The notes under the pieces are model-generated. The model was not told where the DNA came from. It did no database searches and saw only the letters and a list, made by a program, of their open reading frames with translations. Shown here piece by piece: positions 26,310-35,056 of a stretch of 64,000 nucleotides of DNA. The number at the start of each line of letters is the position of its first letter. The first letter of the stretch is position 1. Source of the stretch: Streptomyces flaveolus (GTDB lineage Bacteria > Actinomycetota > Actinomycetes > Streptomycetales > Streptomycetaceae); NCBI RefSeq assembly GCF_014648815.1, contig NZ_BMRV01000017.1, positions 101,658 to 165,657 on the forward strand, given 5' to 3'. A program made the position numbers and the translations under genes.

Positions 26310-29300
26310 TCAGCCCTGGTCGGCGGGCCGCTCGCCCGGCGGATGGCCCGTCGGCAGGTCCACCGGCGTGCCGTACACCCGCATCTCCGCGGCTGCCGCG
26401 AACGGCTGCCCGTTGAGGGCGTTCAGGGCCGTGAACCGTACGTGCGAGGCCCGGACCCGGTCGAAGGAGACGCGCTGCGTCTGCGGCACGTCCTTCAGCG
26501 TGCCCTTCGCCACCGTCCTCCAGTTCGTGCCGTCCTCCGACACGGCGACCTCGTAGCCGCCGACGCGGCCGTTCTGACCACCGCTCTGCCGGTTCAGATA
26601 GCCGAAGCCGTCCACGTCGGCCGCGCCGCCGAGCTTCAGCGTCACCCAGTGCGGGTAGGGCGCGGGCGTGCCGGTGTAGTCGGTGTGCCAGATGGTGCCC
26701 GGGTCACCGTCGAGGACGTTGGACACGGGTCCCTCGCCGTCGCCGGAGGAGCCGTTCTCGGAGTCGGCGGTGGCGGTCATCGAGCCGGGGGAGAGCAGCG
26801 GCTCGGTGGTCACCGCGGCCCGGGCGTCCGCCGAGACGGTCTTGGTGGCCCCGGCGTGGGCGTAGGTGGCGGTCGCCCGCCAGGTGGCGGTGGTGCCGGC
26901 CGCGCCGGCGGGCGGCGTCAGCAGCCAGGTGGTGCTCACGCTCGCGCCCGGCTTCACGGTCCCGACGAGGTTGCCGTCCTTCTTCTCGACCTCCGCCTTC
27001 CAGCCCTCCGGCAGCCCGCGCAGCGCCGTCCCGACGTTCACGGCGTCGGTGGACTCGTTGTTGGTGAAGGTGGTGACGAACTCGCCCGGCACCCCGGGGC
27101 TCAGCTCGGTACCGGCCGGCACGCTCACGTTCGCGCAGGCGGCCCCGGCCTCGGCCTCGCCCAGGTCGGTCACGGTGACGTCGTCGACGACCAGGTCCGT
27201 GCCCCGGGCGCCGCCGAGCTTGCGCAGCCCGACCCAGGTGTCCCCGCAGCCCGCGACGATCTCGCGGGAGTACGTCGTCGTGTCCAGGGCGGGCTCCAGG
27301 ACGTCACGGGTGATGTCCCGGGAGGTCGTCCTCCCGTCCGCGACGCGGTCCGCGCCGGTCACCCAGGCCCACTGTCCCTCGATGTTGGTCTGGTACGAGA
27401 ACGACACCCGGTACTTGTGTCCCTCCTCGAACGGCACGGTCGCGGGCGTGGTGCGGTACACCAGCCCCGTGTTCTCCGCGTGGGACTTGAGCGAGTGCCG
27501 CCCGGCGAGCACGTCGTCGACCGCCTTGCCCTTCAACGTGCCCGTGTCGTACGGGGAGTAGGTGTTCTTCCACGCCTTCTGGCTGTACGGCTCGTGCAGG
27601 TCGCTGACGCTCGTGCGGGGGTCGGTGACACCACCGGCGTCGCCCTTCACGAACGGGCCCCAGCCCGGCTGGTTGCCCTCGAAGTCGTCGTGGGCGACGA
27701 CCGTGCCGTCCCCGGCGCGGGGGAGCGGCGAGGTGGTGTCGGCCATGACGCGCACGTCGTCCAGCACGACCGCCGCTCCGCCGGCACCGGCGCTGAGCTC
27801 CACGGTGACCTTGCCGCCCCGCGGTGCCGTGAACGCGACGGCGGCCCGCTGGGAGTAGGTGTCGCGCTTCTCGTCGGAGGCCATCCAGTTGCGTGCCGGG
27901 GTGATGTCGAAGGTGTTCACCGCCGAGTCGCCGGCACCGCGCACCCGGAGCGTGGTGTCCCGGCGTTCACCGGGGGCGATCTCGACGTCGGCGCTGAGCG
28001 TGTACCGCCTGCCCGGCACCAGACCGGAGACCCGCTGGGAGAGGCCGGAGGCACCGCTGCCGAGGCGGACGACGTTGTCGCCGTTGCCGGCCCGCGTGAT
28101 CGCGGCGTCGCCCCGCGGGTTCCAGGCGTCCAGGTTCCCGCCGTTGAACCCGGGGTCGGTCAGCCCGGTGAACTCGCCGTACGCCGCGTCCTGGTGCGGT
28201 GCCTTGCCACCGTTCGGCACCAGGACGTAGGGCTGCCCCTTCTCCCCGGTCAGCGTCACCTTCCCGTCCTCGGCCTTCACCCGGGCCTTCTTCACCCGGC
28301 CCTGGTCGGTGAGGGCGTACAGGGTGAAGTTCCTGTTCCTGGCGAACTGGTCGGTCAGCTCGAAGGTGTGGGTGCCGCCGGACGCGCTGAAGAAGTACAT
28401 CTTGTCGGCGTCGCCCGGCGAGGACGTGCCGTTGTCCGCCCGGGAGTCGCCCCACGGCAGCAGGTAGGTGTCGCCTTCGAGCACGACCGCGTCACCCATG
28501 GAGATCCGGCGCCGGCCGTCCACGGACTGGACGCGCACGCCGTCGGTGAGCGTCGCCGACCTGCCGCGGTCCCAGTCCATCACCCGGAAGTGCTGGAGGA
28601 ACTTGGTGGGCAGGTTGTCGGTCCAGATGTTGCGGTAGAAGGCGTTCCAGTCGTCGTGGCCGGTCCAGCCCTCGAACTCGACGACGCTGGCGCCGCCGAG
28701 CAGCGGGTCGACGTTCCACACGTCACGGTCGGAGTTGGCGATGAACCGGACGATGTCGGAGTTGATGCCCTTGTTGGTCGCGCCGCCGTAGTTCTTGTCG
28801 GCGGCCCAGTGCGACCACACCGACGAGCCCTCGAACTTGTACGACCACTCGGTGGCCACCTCGAAGCCCATCTTGCGCAGCCCGGCGGCCAGTCCGTCGG
28901 CCAGCCAGCCGCTGGAGTAGTAGGCGTCGATGTAGACCGTCCTGATCTGCGGGGCCTCCTTGCGCAGCTGCGCGAAGCGGTCGAGGACGGCGCCGGTGCC
29001 GAGGTCCTTGCGCTGGTCGATGTGGTAGGCCTGGTTGAGCCAGTCCCACCCGTTCGGCTGCCCCGCGACCAGCCCTTGGCTGAAGGTCTTCGCCTGCGCG
29101 TACGCCTCGGTGGCGTTGACGTGCACGGCGAAGTCCGCGTTGTAGCCGGCGCCGGTCCCGGTGAGCCGGTTGAGGTCCTTCAGCCCGCCCGCGCGCACGT
29201 TCTCGTTGCCGCCGTAGTCGGGGTGCGCCGAGTCGTGGCCCTCGCTCGCGTAGCCCTTCTCCAGCACCCACTGCCCGAGGTTGTCGGTGGCCATGGAGAT

Positions 29301-30350
29301 GCGCTTGGTGTTGTCCAGCGTCTTGAGGAACGGATTGGTGGCCTGGCTCGCGAAGTTGAACGGGATGCGCTGCACCACCCGCTCGGGCACCCGGTCCGCG
29401 CCCAGCGGGCGCCGCATGTGCTCCCGGTGCGCGATCGCGCCGTCCTGCCAGTCGACCGTGCCGTCGCCGTTGGCGTCGGCGGCGAGGACCACGGTCGCCC
29501 GGGGCAGCTCGTAGGTGTCGACCCGCGGGTCGGTTGCGCCCTGCGGGTGGTGGGTGTAGGTGCCGACGGACAGCTCCGCCCGGCGCCTGCCCTCGCCGGC
29601 GTCGACGATGCGGGACTGCAGGCGGGTGTTCCAGTTGCTGTTGTCGTTCTGCGGCGAGTCCTCGGTGGCGTTGGTGACGATGCCCGCGGACAGCTGCGCG
29701 GTGCCGACGAACGCGTACGGGGTGCCGACGGGCTCCTTGTCGGGGGCGGTGCCGTCGGTGATCGGGACGAACCGGTCGGCGGTCGTCGTCGAGTCCGTGG
29801 AGATCTTCGTCCGGGCGAGGTTGGCGCCCGGTGCGGAGGAGTCGACGGAGACGAGGGACTGGCCGGGGATCGCGAGGGTCCGCACGGTGGAGGCGGCCTC
29901 GCCGGAGATCTGCTCCACGGCGAAGACGACCGTGGTGTCCTCGGTCACCGTGATGGTCGAGGTGATGGTGAGGCCGGGCAGGTCCGCGAAGGTGGAGGTG
30001 TAGGTGGCCTTGCTCGCCTCCGCCTTCATGGTGGTCGTGGCCCGGTGCGGGGTGCCGTTCACGGTGAAGGTGTCGAGGACGGACGCCTGTCCGTCGAGGG
30101 TGCGTGTGCCCAGCCGGTAGGAGATGACCTGCGGGAACTCCTCGGCCACCGTGACGGTCAGCCCGCCCCGGCTCAGCTGCACCGGCGTGGCCGCCGCCGG
30201 CGCGGGGGCGGACAGGGCTCGGGGCAGCGCCGCGCCGGCGGGCACGGCCGCGGTCGACAGCATGCCCAGACACAGGCCCAGGGCCGCGGCCACGGCGCCG
30301 GGACGCGGGCCGCGTCTGCGCCCGGGCGGGCGGGGCGACGGGGACGTCAT
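26310..30350 (-). CDS. Secreted endo-alpha-N-acetylgalactosaminidase, GH101
   Basis: 1346 residues. A Sec signal (RRRGPRPGAVAAALGLCLGM..., ending near AGA) leads into a beta-sandwich, then the GH101 barrel (about 310-590): RIPFNFASQATNPFLKTLDN, VYIDAYYSSGW with the probable nucleophile Asp475, and TEWSYKFEGSSVWSHWAAD with Glu501/Glu507 (Glu507 lies 32 residues on, the spacing between nucleophile and acid known in this family). Galactose-binding-like beta domains follow, then an NEW3-type stalk (about 1090-1190) and a C-terminal F5/8-type CBM32 ending YGTPVDLP. GH101 enzymes release Gal-beta-1,3-GalNAc from mucin-type O-glycans. AGGTGG precedes the ATG. The GH35 gene upstream on the same strand would split the disaccharide. 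Confidence 0.9.
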   Translation of the reverse strand: MTSPSPRPPGRRRGPRPGAVAAALGLCLGMLSTAAVPAGAALPRALSAPAPAAATPVQLSRGGLTVTVAEEFPQVISYRLGTRTLDGQASVLDTFTVNGTPHRATTTMKAEASKATYTSTFADLPGLTITSTITVTEDTTVVFAVEQISGEAASTVRTLAIPGQSLVSVDSSAPGANLARTKISTDSTTTADRFVPITDGTAPDKEPVGTPYAFVGTAQLSAGIVTNATEDSPQNDNSNWNTRLQSRIVDAGEGRRRAELSVGTYTHHPQGATDPRVDTYELPRATVVLAADANGDGTVDWQDGAIAHREHMRRPLGADRVPERVVQRIPFNFASQATNPFLKTLDNTKRISMATDNLGQWVLEKGYASEGHDSAHPDYGGNENVRAGGLKDLNRLTGTGAGYNADFAVHVNATEAYAQAKTFSQGLVAGQPNGWDWLNQAYHIDQRKDLGTGAVLDRFAQLRKEAPQIRTVYIDAYYSSGWLADGLAAGLRKMGFEVATEWSYKFEGSSVWSHWAADKNYGGATNKGINSDIVRFIANSDRDVWNVDPLLGGASVVEFEGWTGHDDWNAFYRNIWTDNLPTKFLQHFRVMDWDRGRSATLTDGVRVQSVDGRRRISMGDAVVLEGDTYLLPWGDSRADNGTSSPGDADKMYFFSASGGTHTFELTDQFARNRNFTLYALTDQGRVKKARVKAEDGKVTLTGEKGQPYVLVPNGGKAPHQDAAYGEFTGLTDPGFNGGNLDAWNPRGDAAITRAGNGDNVVRLGSGASGLSQRVSGLVPGRRYTLSADVEIAPGERRDTTLRVRGAGDSAVNTFDITPARNWMASDEKRDTYSQRAAVAFTAPRGGKVTVELSAGAGGAAVVLDDVRVMADTTSPLPRAGDGTVVAHDDFEGNQPGWGPFVKGDAGGVTDPRTSVSDLHEPYSQKAWKNTYSPYDTGTLKGKAVDDVLAGRHSLKSHAENTGLVYRTTPATVPFEEGHKYRVSFSYQTNIEGQWAWVTGADRVADGRTTSRDITRDVLEPALDTTTYSREIVAGCGDTWVGLRKLGGARGTDLVVDDVTVTDLGEAEAGAACANVSVPAGTELSPGVPGEFVTTFTNNESTDAVNVGTALRGLPEGWKAEVEKKDGNLVGTVKPGASVSTTWLLTPPAGAAGTTATWRATATYAHAGATKTVSADARAAVTTEPLLSPGSMTATADSENGSSGDGEGPVSNVLDGDPGTIWHTDYTGTPAPYPHWVTLKLGGAADVDGFGYLNRQSGGQNGRVGGYEVAVSEDGTNWRTVAKGTLKDVPQTQRVSFDRVRASHVRFTALNALNGQPFAAAAEMRVYGTPVDLPTGHPPGERPADQG

Positions 30351-30501
30351 GGTTTCCACCTGGTACTTCCTCCTCGGATCGGGTGAGGGACGGGAGACGG
30401 CGGTGAGATCGTGACGGCGGCCGCGAAGGAACGACGGCCGGGGACGAGGACAGACGGTGGATCGCCGGGCGCGGGGGCGGGCGGGAGCCGCCCGGGGAGG
30501 G

Positions 30502-32367
30502 TCAGAAGGTCTCGACGTACTCCTCGGCGGGCCCCAGCTCGGGCCCCTCGCACAGCTCCAACCGGTCACCGAGGCGCTCCAGCTCCAGCACGGTGACGGT
30601 GTTCTCGCCCGGCACGAGCAGCGGTGCGGGCACGTAGAGCGTCCGCTGGGGACCGATCTCCCAGTAGCGGCCGAGCAGGGTGCCGTTGACCCACACGAAG
30701 CCCTTGCCGAAGCCGGGGAACGCCAGGAAGGCGTCGGCGGGCTCGGGGACCGTGAACCGAGCCGTGGCGAACCCCGTGGAGCCGTCCGGGCCGGCGGCCG
30801 ACACGGCGCGCGCGAGGTCCTCCGGCGTCCACGTGTCGAGCGGCAGCCGGTGCATGGTCCAGCCGTGCACGAGCCGTCGGCCGACCGAGACACCGCCGAG
30901 GATGCCCTTGTGCCCGCCGAGCAGCGGGCCGTAGTTGACGCGTCCCTGGTTCTCCACCAGCAGCTCCAGCAGCACCGGTTCGCCCTGGCCGAGGACCTCC
31001 AGGGAGGCGTTCTCGTCGTCGAGGACGCCGAGCGGCACGCCGTCCAGGAAGACCTGGGCGCGGTCGTGGAGCCCGGAGACCGTGAGGGTGTGGCCCCCGC
31101 GCGGCAGGAGCGGTTCGGCGCGGTAGAGGACGAGACCGGACGCCTGCTCCAGTTCCTCGAAGCTCAGCGGATGCGGGGAGGTCACCGGCTCGGACGCGGC
31201 GCGCAGCGCCCCCAGCAGCGGGGCCTCGGCGCGCACGGGGACCGTACGGGCGGCCAGCAGCGTCGGCTCGGGCGGCAGCGGGCGTGCGGGAACCCCGCTG
31301 ACGGCGAGCAGCCGCTCGCGGAACGCGTGGAACTTCGGCGTCGTCGCACCGTGTTCGGCGATCGGCGCGTCGGAGTCGTAGCTGGTCACCGTCGGCTGCA
31401 GCGCGCCGCCGTCGTGATTGGCACCGGCCCACAGACCGAAGTTGGTGCCGCCGTGCGCCATGTACAGGCTGACCGAACCGTCGGCGTCCAGGATGTCGTC
31501 GAGCGTGCGTGTCGCGCTCTCCACGGACCGGACGTGGTGCTTCTCGCCCCAGTGGTCGAACCAGCCGTTCCAGAACTCCGCGCACACGAACGGCTCGTCG
31601 CGGCGGCGCGCACGCAACAGGGCGGCTGCCTCGCGGGCGTGGGAGCCGAACGTCGCGGCCGCCAGATGGCCCGGCAGGCCGCCACCGTCCTGCATCAGCT
31701 CGGTGGGGCCGTCCGCCGTGTAGAGCAGTTCCGTGACGCCGCGCTCCACGAGCGCGTCCCGCACCCAGCGGACGTAGCCCCGGTCGTCGCCGTAACTGCC
31801 GTACTCGTTCTCGATCTGGACGGCGACCACCGGCCCGCCCCGCCCCGCCTGCAACGCCGCGAGGCGCGGGATCAGCTCGTCGAACCAGCGGCCGACCTCC
31901 GCCAGGTAGGGCGGGTGGGAGGAGCGCAGCCGCATGCCCGGCCGCCCGGTCAGCCAGACGGGCAGCCCGCCGTTGTCCCACTCGGCGCAGATGTACGGGC
32001 CCGGCCGCACGATCACGTCCAGCCCGGTCTCCTGGGCGGTCCGCACGAAGCGCTCGACGTCGTGTCCGCCGGTGAAGCGGTACCGCCCCGGCCGTGGCTC
32101 GTGGAAGTTCCACGGGACGTAGGTGTCCACGGTGTTGAGCCCCATGGCAGCGACCCGCTCCAGCCGGTCCGCCCACTGGGCGGGGTGGACGCGGAAGTAG
32201 TGCAGCGACCCGGCGAGCACGCGGTGCGGGCGGCCGGCCCGCAGGAGCGTTCCCCGCGGATGGGTCAGGACGGGCCCGGGCGCGGACGAGGAATCCCCGG
32301 ACGGCGTACCGCCCGCCCGGCCGTGAGTCGTCCGGCCCTCGGCAGGACCCGATGTTATCGATGACAC
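30502..32367 (-). CDS. Beta-galactosidase, GH35
   Basis: 621 residues. The GH35 barrel shows LAGSLHYFRVHPAQWADRL, NTVDTYVPWNFHEPRPG, RPGPYICAEWDNGG, the acid/base Glu188 in IENEYGSYG and the nucleophile Glu264 in CAEFWNGWFDHWG; the C-terminal beta-sandwich holds the jelly-roll with GFGKGFVWVNGTLLGRYW. It removes terminal beta-galactose. There is no signal peptide, so it should be cytoplasmic. I place the start at GTG 32367, five bases behind GAGAGGGAGAG. It is divergent from a LacI regulator; two matching operators flank its promoter, one overlapping the start codon. It is likely co-transcribed with the GH101 gene 151 bp downstream. Confidence 0.92.
   Translation of the reverse strand: MSSITSGPAEGRTTHGRAGGTPSGDSSSAPGPVLTHPRGTLLRAGRPHRVLAGSLHYFRVHPAQWADRLERVAAMGLNTVDTYVPWNFHEPRPGRYRFTGGHDVERFVRTAQETGLDVIVRPGPYICAEWDNGGLPVWLTGRPGMRLRSSHPPYLAEVGRWFDELIPRLAALQAGRGGPVVAVQIENEYGSYGDDRGYVRWVRDALVERGVTELLYTADGPTELMQDGGGLPGHLAAATFGSHAREAAALLRARRRDEPFVCAEFWNGWFDHWGEKHHVRSVESATRTLDDILDADGSVSLYMAHGGTNFGLWAGANHDGGALQPTVTSYDSDAPIAEHGATTPKFHAFRERLLAVSGVPARPLPPEPTLLAARTVPVRAEAPLLGALRAASEPVTSPHPLSFEELEQASGLVLYRAEPLLPRGGHTLTVSGLHDRAQVFLDGVPLGVLDDENASLEVLGQGEPVLLELLVENQGRVNYGPLLGGHKGILGGVSVGRRLVHGWTMHRLPLDTWTPEDLARAVSAAGPDGSTGFATARFTVPEPADAFLAFPGFGKGFVWVNGTLLGRYWEIGPQRTLYVPAPLLVPGENTVTVLELERLGDRLELCEGPELGPAEEYVETF
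32353..32366. promoter_or_regulatory. LacI-type operator 1 at the GH35 start
   Basis: TGTTATCGATGACA is a 14 bp palindrome with one mismatched pair (ideal TGTTATCGATAACA). It overlaps the GTG start of the GH35 gene. A second copy lies exactly 69 bp away. Confidence 0.65.
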
Positions 32368-32406
32368 ACTGCTCTCCCTCTCGGCCTCGGCAGGCACGCT
32401 GGCGGG

Positions 32407-32436
32407 AACTATGGCAGACGTTGTTATCGATGCCAA
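32407..32436 (-). promoter_or_regulatory. Probable GH35 promoter
   Basis: On the minus strand TTGGCA (32436-32431) and ATAGTT (32412-32407) are 18 bp apart. Operator 2 covers the -35 side and spacer, so a bound repressor would block it. Confidence 0.45.
32422..32435. promoter_or_regulatory. LacI-type operator 2 in the divergent promoter region
   Basis: TGTTATCGATGCCA matches operator 1 at twelve or more of fourteen bases. It lies over the GH35 promoter and in front of the LacI gene, so it could also serve autoregulation. Confidence 0.65.
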
Positions 32437-32509
32437 TAGGGCTGGTGTGGCTAGACTGCGCTCCGACAGCGGTACCTGCGACGACGCGGCCTTCCTGGAG
32501 AAGCGGACG

Positions 32510-33601
32510 ATGGCATCGGAAACACCGGAAGCCGGTGAGGCACTCACGCCCAGACGTGCGGCGGGCGACGGCGCCGCACGGCAGCCCGGCATGACCGATG
32601 TGGCCCGGCTCGCCGGTGTGTCCGCGCAGACGGTGTCCCGGACGCTGGCCGGGCATCCCAACGTCAAGGCGAAGACCCGCGCCAAAGTGCTCGCCGCCGT
32701 CGAGCAGCTCGGCTACCGCAAGAACAACGCGGCCCGGATGCTGTCCTCGGGGCGCAGCCGGACGATCGGCGTCGTGACCCTGCAGACCAACTTCTACTCG
32801 CGCACGAACCTGACGTTCGGCATCGAGACGGCGGCGCGGGAGGCCGGCTACGCGGTCAGTACCGCGACGACCGCGTCCCTGGACACGGCCGCGATCGAGG
32901 AAGCGCTGTCCCGTCTGGCGGAACAGGGCGTCGAGGGGGTCATCCTCTCCGTGCCGCTGGTCCACGTCAGCCCGCGGATCGAGCAGCTCACCGGCGCGGT
33001 GCCGACCGTCACCGTCGACGGCTCACGGACCCCGGCGACCGAGGTCGTCGCCGTCGACCAGACCCTCGCGGCCCGGCTGGCGACCCGGCACCTGATCGAG
33101 CTCGGGCACCGCAGCGTGTGGCACGTGGCCGGGCCGAAGGAGTGGCTCGACGCCGCCAGCCGCTGCGCCGGCTGGCGCGACACCCTGGAGGCCGCGGGCC
33201 TGACCGCGCCACCGGTGCTGGAGGGCGACTGGACACCCGAGTCCGGTTACCGCAACGGGCTGATCCTCGGCAAGATCCCCGACGTCACCGCCGTGTTCGT
33301 GGCGAGCGACGAGATGGCCTTCGGCGTGATCCGGGCCCTGCACGAACTCGGCAGGAGGGTCCCCGAGGACATCTCCGTCGTCGGCGTGGACGACATCGCG
33401 CTGGCCGAGTACTGCTCACCGTCGCTGACCACGGTCGCCCAGCCGTTCACGGAGATGGGCGCGCTGGCGGTCGCCCACCTGCTGCGGCACATCACGGACC
33501 CGGACGCCGCACCCGAACCGGCGTCCGTCGAACCGGCGCTGATCGTCCGGGCCAGCACGGGCCCACCGCCCGGCGGCCGGGCTGCCGGGACCCTGGCGTA
33601 A
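32510..33601 (+). CDS. LacI-family transcriptional regulator of the GH35/GH101 unit
   Basis: 363 residues. The helix-turn-helix is MTDVARLAGVSAQTVSRTLA (about residues 28-47) followed by the hinge helix NNAARMLSSGRSRTIGVV; the periplasmic-binding-protein-like effector domain runs to ASVEPALIVRASTG. ATG at 32510 has GGAG upstream; the frame continues upstream to 32411, but that would read through operator 2 and is rejected. Divergent from the GH35 gene with paired operators TGTTATCGATGNCA between them. It is probably a repressor relieved by a galactoside or its breakdown product (inference). Confidence 0.9.
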   Translation: MASETPEAGEALTPRRAAGDGAARQPGMTDVARLAGVSAQTVSRTLAGHPNVKAKTRAKVLAAVEQLGYRKNNAARMLSSGRSRTIGVVTLQTNFYSRTNLTFGIETAAREAGYAVSTATTASLDTAAIEEALSRLAEQGVEGVILSVPLVHVSPRIEQLTGAVPTVTVDGSRTPATEVVAVDQTLAARLATRHLIELGHRSVWHVAGPKEWLDAASRCAGWRDTLEAAGLTAPPVLEGDWTPESGYRNGLILGKIPDVTAVFVASDEMAFGVIRALHELGRRVPEDISVVGVDDIALAEYCSPSLTTVAQPFTEMGALAVAHLLRHITDPDAAPEPASVEPALIVRASTGPPPGGRAAGTLA

Positions 33602-33659
33602 CGGGCACCGGGGCACACGACGGGTGGCCGGCCCGGCGTAGCACCCGAGTCCGCGGGCG

Positions 33660-34568
33660 CTACTTCTCGTCGTCCGCCCCCGGGCCGTCGACGGGGACGT
33701 CCAGACGGCCGGCCACGGTGGTGAGGGCCGGGCCCAGCGGGAGTGCGACCCGGGTGAGGGCGTGCCGGTCGCCCCGGGTCGGGTCCCGGTTGACGATCAG
33801 CACCGGCTTCCCGGCCTGAGCCGCCTGGCGGACGAAGCGGAGCCCGGACATCACCGTCAGTGAGGAGCCCAGGACCAGCAGCGAGGTCGCCTCGCGGACC
33901 AGCCGGCGGCAGTGCTCGACGCGCTGCGGCGGAACGGCTTCGCCGAAGAAGACCACGTCCGGTTTGAGGATGCCGCCGCAGGCCGTGCAGGGCACCACCC
34001 GGAAGTCCCCGACCTGCTCGTCGGTGAGGTCCGCGTCACCGTCCGGGTTGATACCGGCGGCCACCGGCTCGAAGCCCGCGTTGGCCTCCTCCAGCCGCCG
34101 GGCGAGCTCGCGGCGCGGGGTGAGGGCGCCGCAGGAGAGGCAGACGACCCGGCCCAGGCTTCCGTGGAGTTCCACGACGCCCTCGCTGCCGGCGGCCTGG
34201 TGCAGGCCGTCGACGTTCTGCGTGATCACCCCGGACAGCAGCCCGTGCCGCCCGAACGCGGCCACGGCCCGGTGACCGGCGTTCGGGAGCGCGCGGCCGA
34301 AGGTGCGCCAGCCGAGGTGGCTGCGCGCCCAGTACCGGCGCCGGGCCCGGGCGGAGCCGGTGAAGTCCTGGTAGGTCATCGGGGTGTGCCGGCTCAGGCT
34401 CCCGCCCTCGCCCCGGTAGTCCGGGATGCCCGACTCCGTGGAGATGCCCGCCCCACTGAGCACCAGCACGCCGCCGGCGCTCAGCGCGTCGACGACCGGC
34501 TCCGGGTCCACGGTGCCCGGCGGCAGGTCCTCGGTGGGGGTCCAGCTCAGGGTGGGGCGCATACGCAT
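33660..34568 (-). CDS. Sir2-family NAD-dependent protein deacetylase (sirtuin)
   Basis: 302 residues. All sirtuin motifs are visible: GAGISTESGIPDYRG (NAD loop), TQNVDGLHQAAG, the catalytic His in VELHGSLG, the zinc site CLSCG ... CTACGG, GEAVP, and GSSLTVMSGL. It removes acyl groups from protein lysines using NAD+ in the cytoplasm. The loop between zinc cysteines is longer than usual (FEPVAAGINPDGDADLTDEQ region). The ATG at 34568 has a second ATG two codons on. It is convergent with the LacI gene and divergent from the DUF4440 gene. Confidence 0.92.
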   Translation of the reverse strand: MRMRPTLSWTPTEDLPPGTVDPEPVVDALSAGGVLVLSGAGISTESGIPDYRGEGGSLSRHTPMTYQDFTGSARARRRYWARSHLGWRTFGRALPNAGHRAVAAFGRHGLLSGVITQNVDGLHQAAGSEGVVELHGSLGRVVCLSCGALTPRRELARRLEEANAGFEPVAAGINPDGDADLTDEQVGDFRVVPCTACGGILKPDVVFFGEAVPPQRVEHCRRLVREATSLLVLGSSLTVMSGLRFVRQAAQAGKPVLIVNRDPTRGDRHALTRVALPLGPALTTVAGRLDVPVDGPGADDEK

Positions 34569-34625
34569 GCCGCCAGGGTACGGAAAGCGCTGCGCCCGGC
34601 GTGGCCGTGGCCGTAGGGTTCCCGC

Positions 34626-35015
34626 ATGGCGCAGGAGAGTGCGGGGGCGGTGCGGGCGGCGATCGAGGGGGAGCTGCGGCTGCTCGATCCCGAGGTGCGC
34701 GCCTGCCCGGTCCGGGTCCTGGAGCTGCTGGATCCGGAGTTCACCGAGATCGGCGCTTCGGGGCGCCGGTGGGACGCGGAGTCGATCCTCACGGTGACGA
34801 GCGATGGCTCGGTGTCCCCTGAGTCTGCGGTCGAGGTCGGCGAGATGTCCGGCGTGGTGCTCGCACCGGGCGTCGTCCATCTGACGTACGTCGCCGACCA
34901 CCAGGGCCGCCGGGCATGGCGCAGCTCGCTCTGGCGGCTGACGGAGTCGGGCTGGCGGATGTATTTCCACCAGGGCACGCCGACCGGAACGGATCCCGGC
35001 GCTCGCGTCACCTGA
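34626..35015 (+). CDS. DUF4440 / NTF2-like small protein
   Basis: 129 residues. The fold resembles SnoaL/NTF2-like DUF4440 proteins: an N-terminal helix AAIEGELRLLDPEVRAC, LLDPEFTEIGASGRRWDAESI, and the strand pair VVLAPGVVHLTYVADHQGRRAWRSSLWR...WRMYFHQGTP. Such cone-shaped folds bind small molecules, often without known catalysis. It stands alone, divergent from the sirtuin gene by 57 bp. Confidence 0.8.
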   Translation: MAQESAGAVRAAIEGELRLLDPEVRACPVRVLELLDPEFTEIGASGRRWDAESILTVTSDGSVSPESAVEVGEMSGVVLAPGVVHLTYVADHQGRRAWRSSLWRLTESGWRMYFHQGTPTGTDPGARVT

Positions 35016-35056
35016 GCGTTGTCTCGTTCGGTGTCGGCGCGTTCCCCGGCACAGCA

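Noticed and set aside
26274..30386. A 1370-codon plus-strand frame opposite the GH101 gene
   Set aside because: Shadow of the GH101 coding frame; low-complexity product and no ribosome site.
32411..32509. Upstream start for the first LacI gene
   Set aside because: It would place operator 2 inside the coding region, lacks a ribosome site and adds residues unlike LacI proteins.
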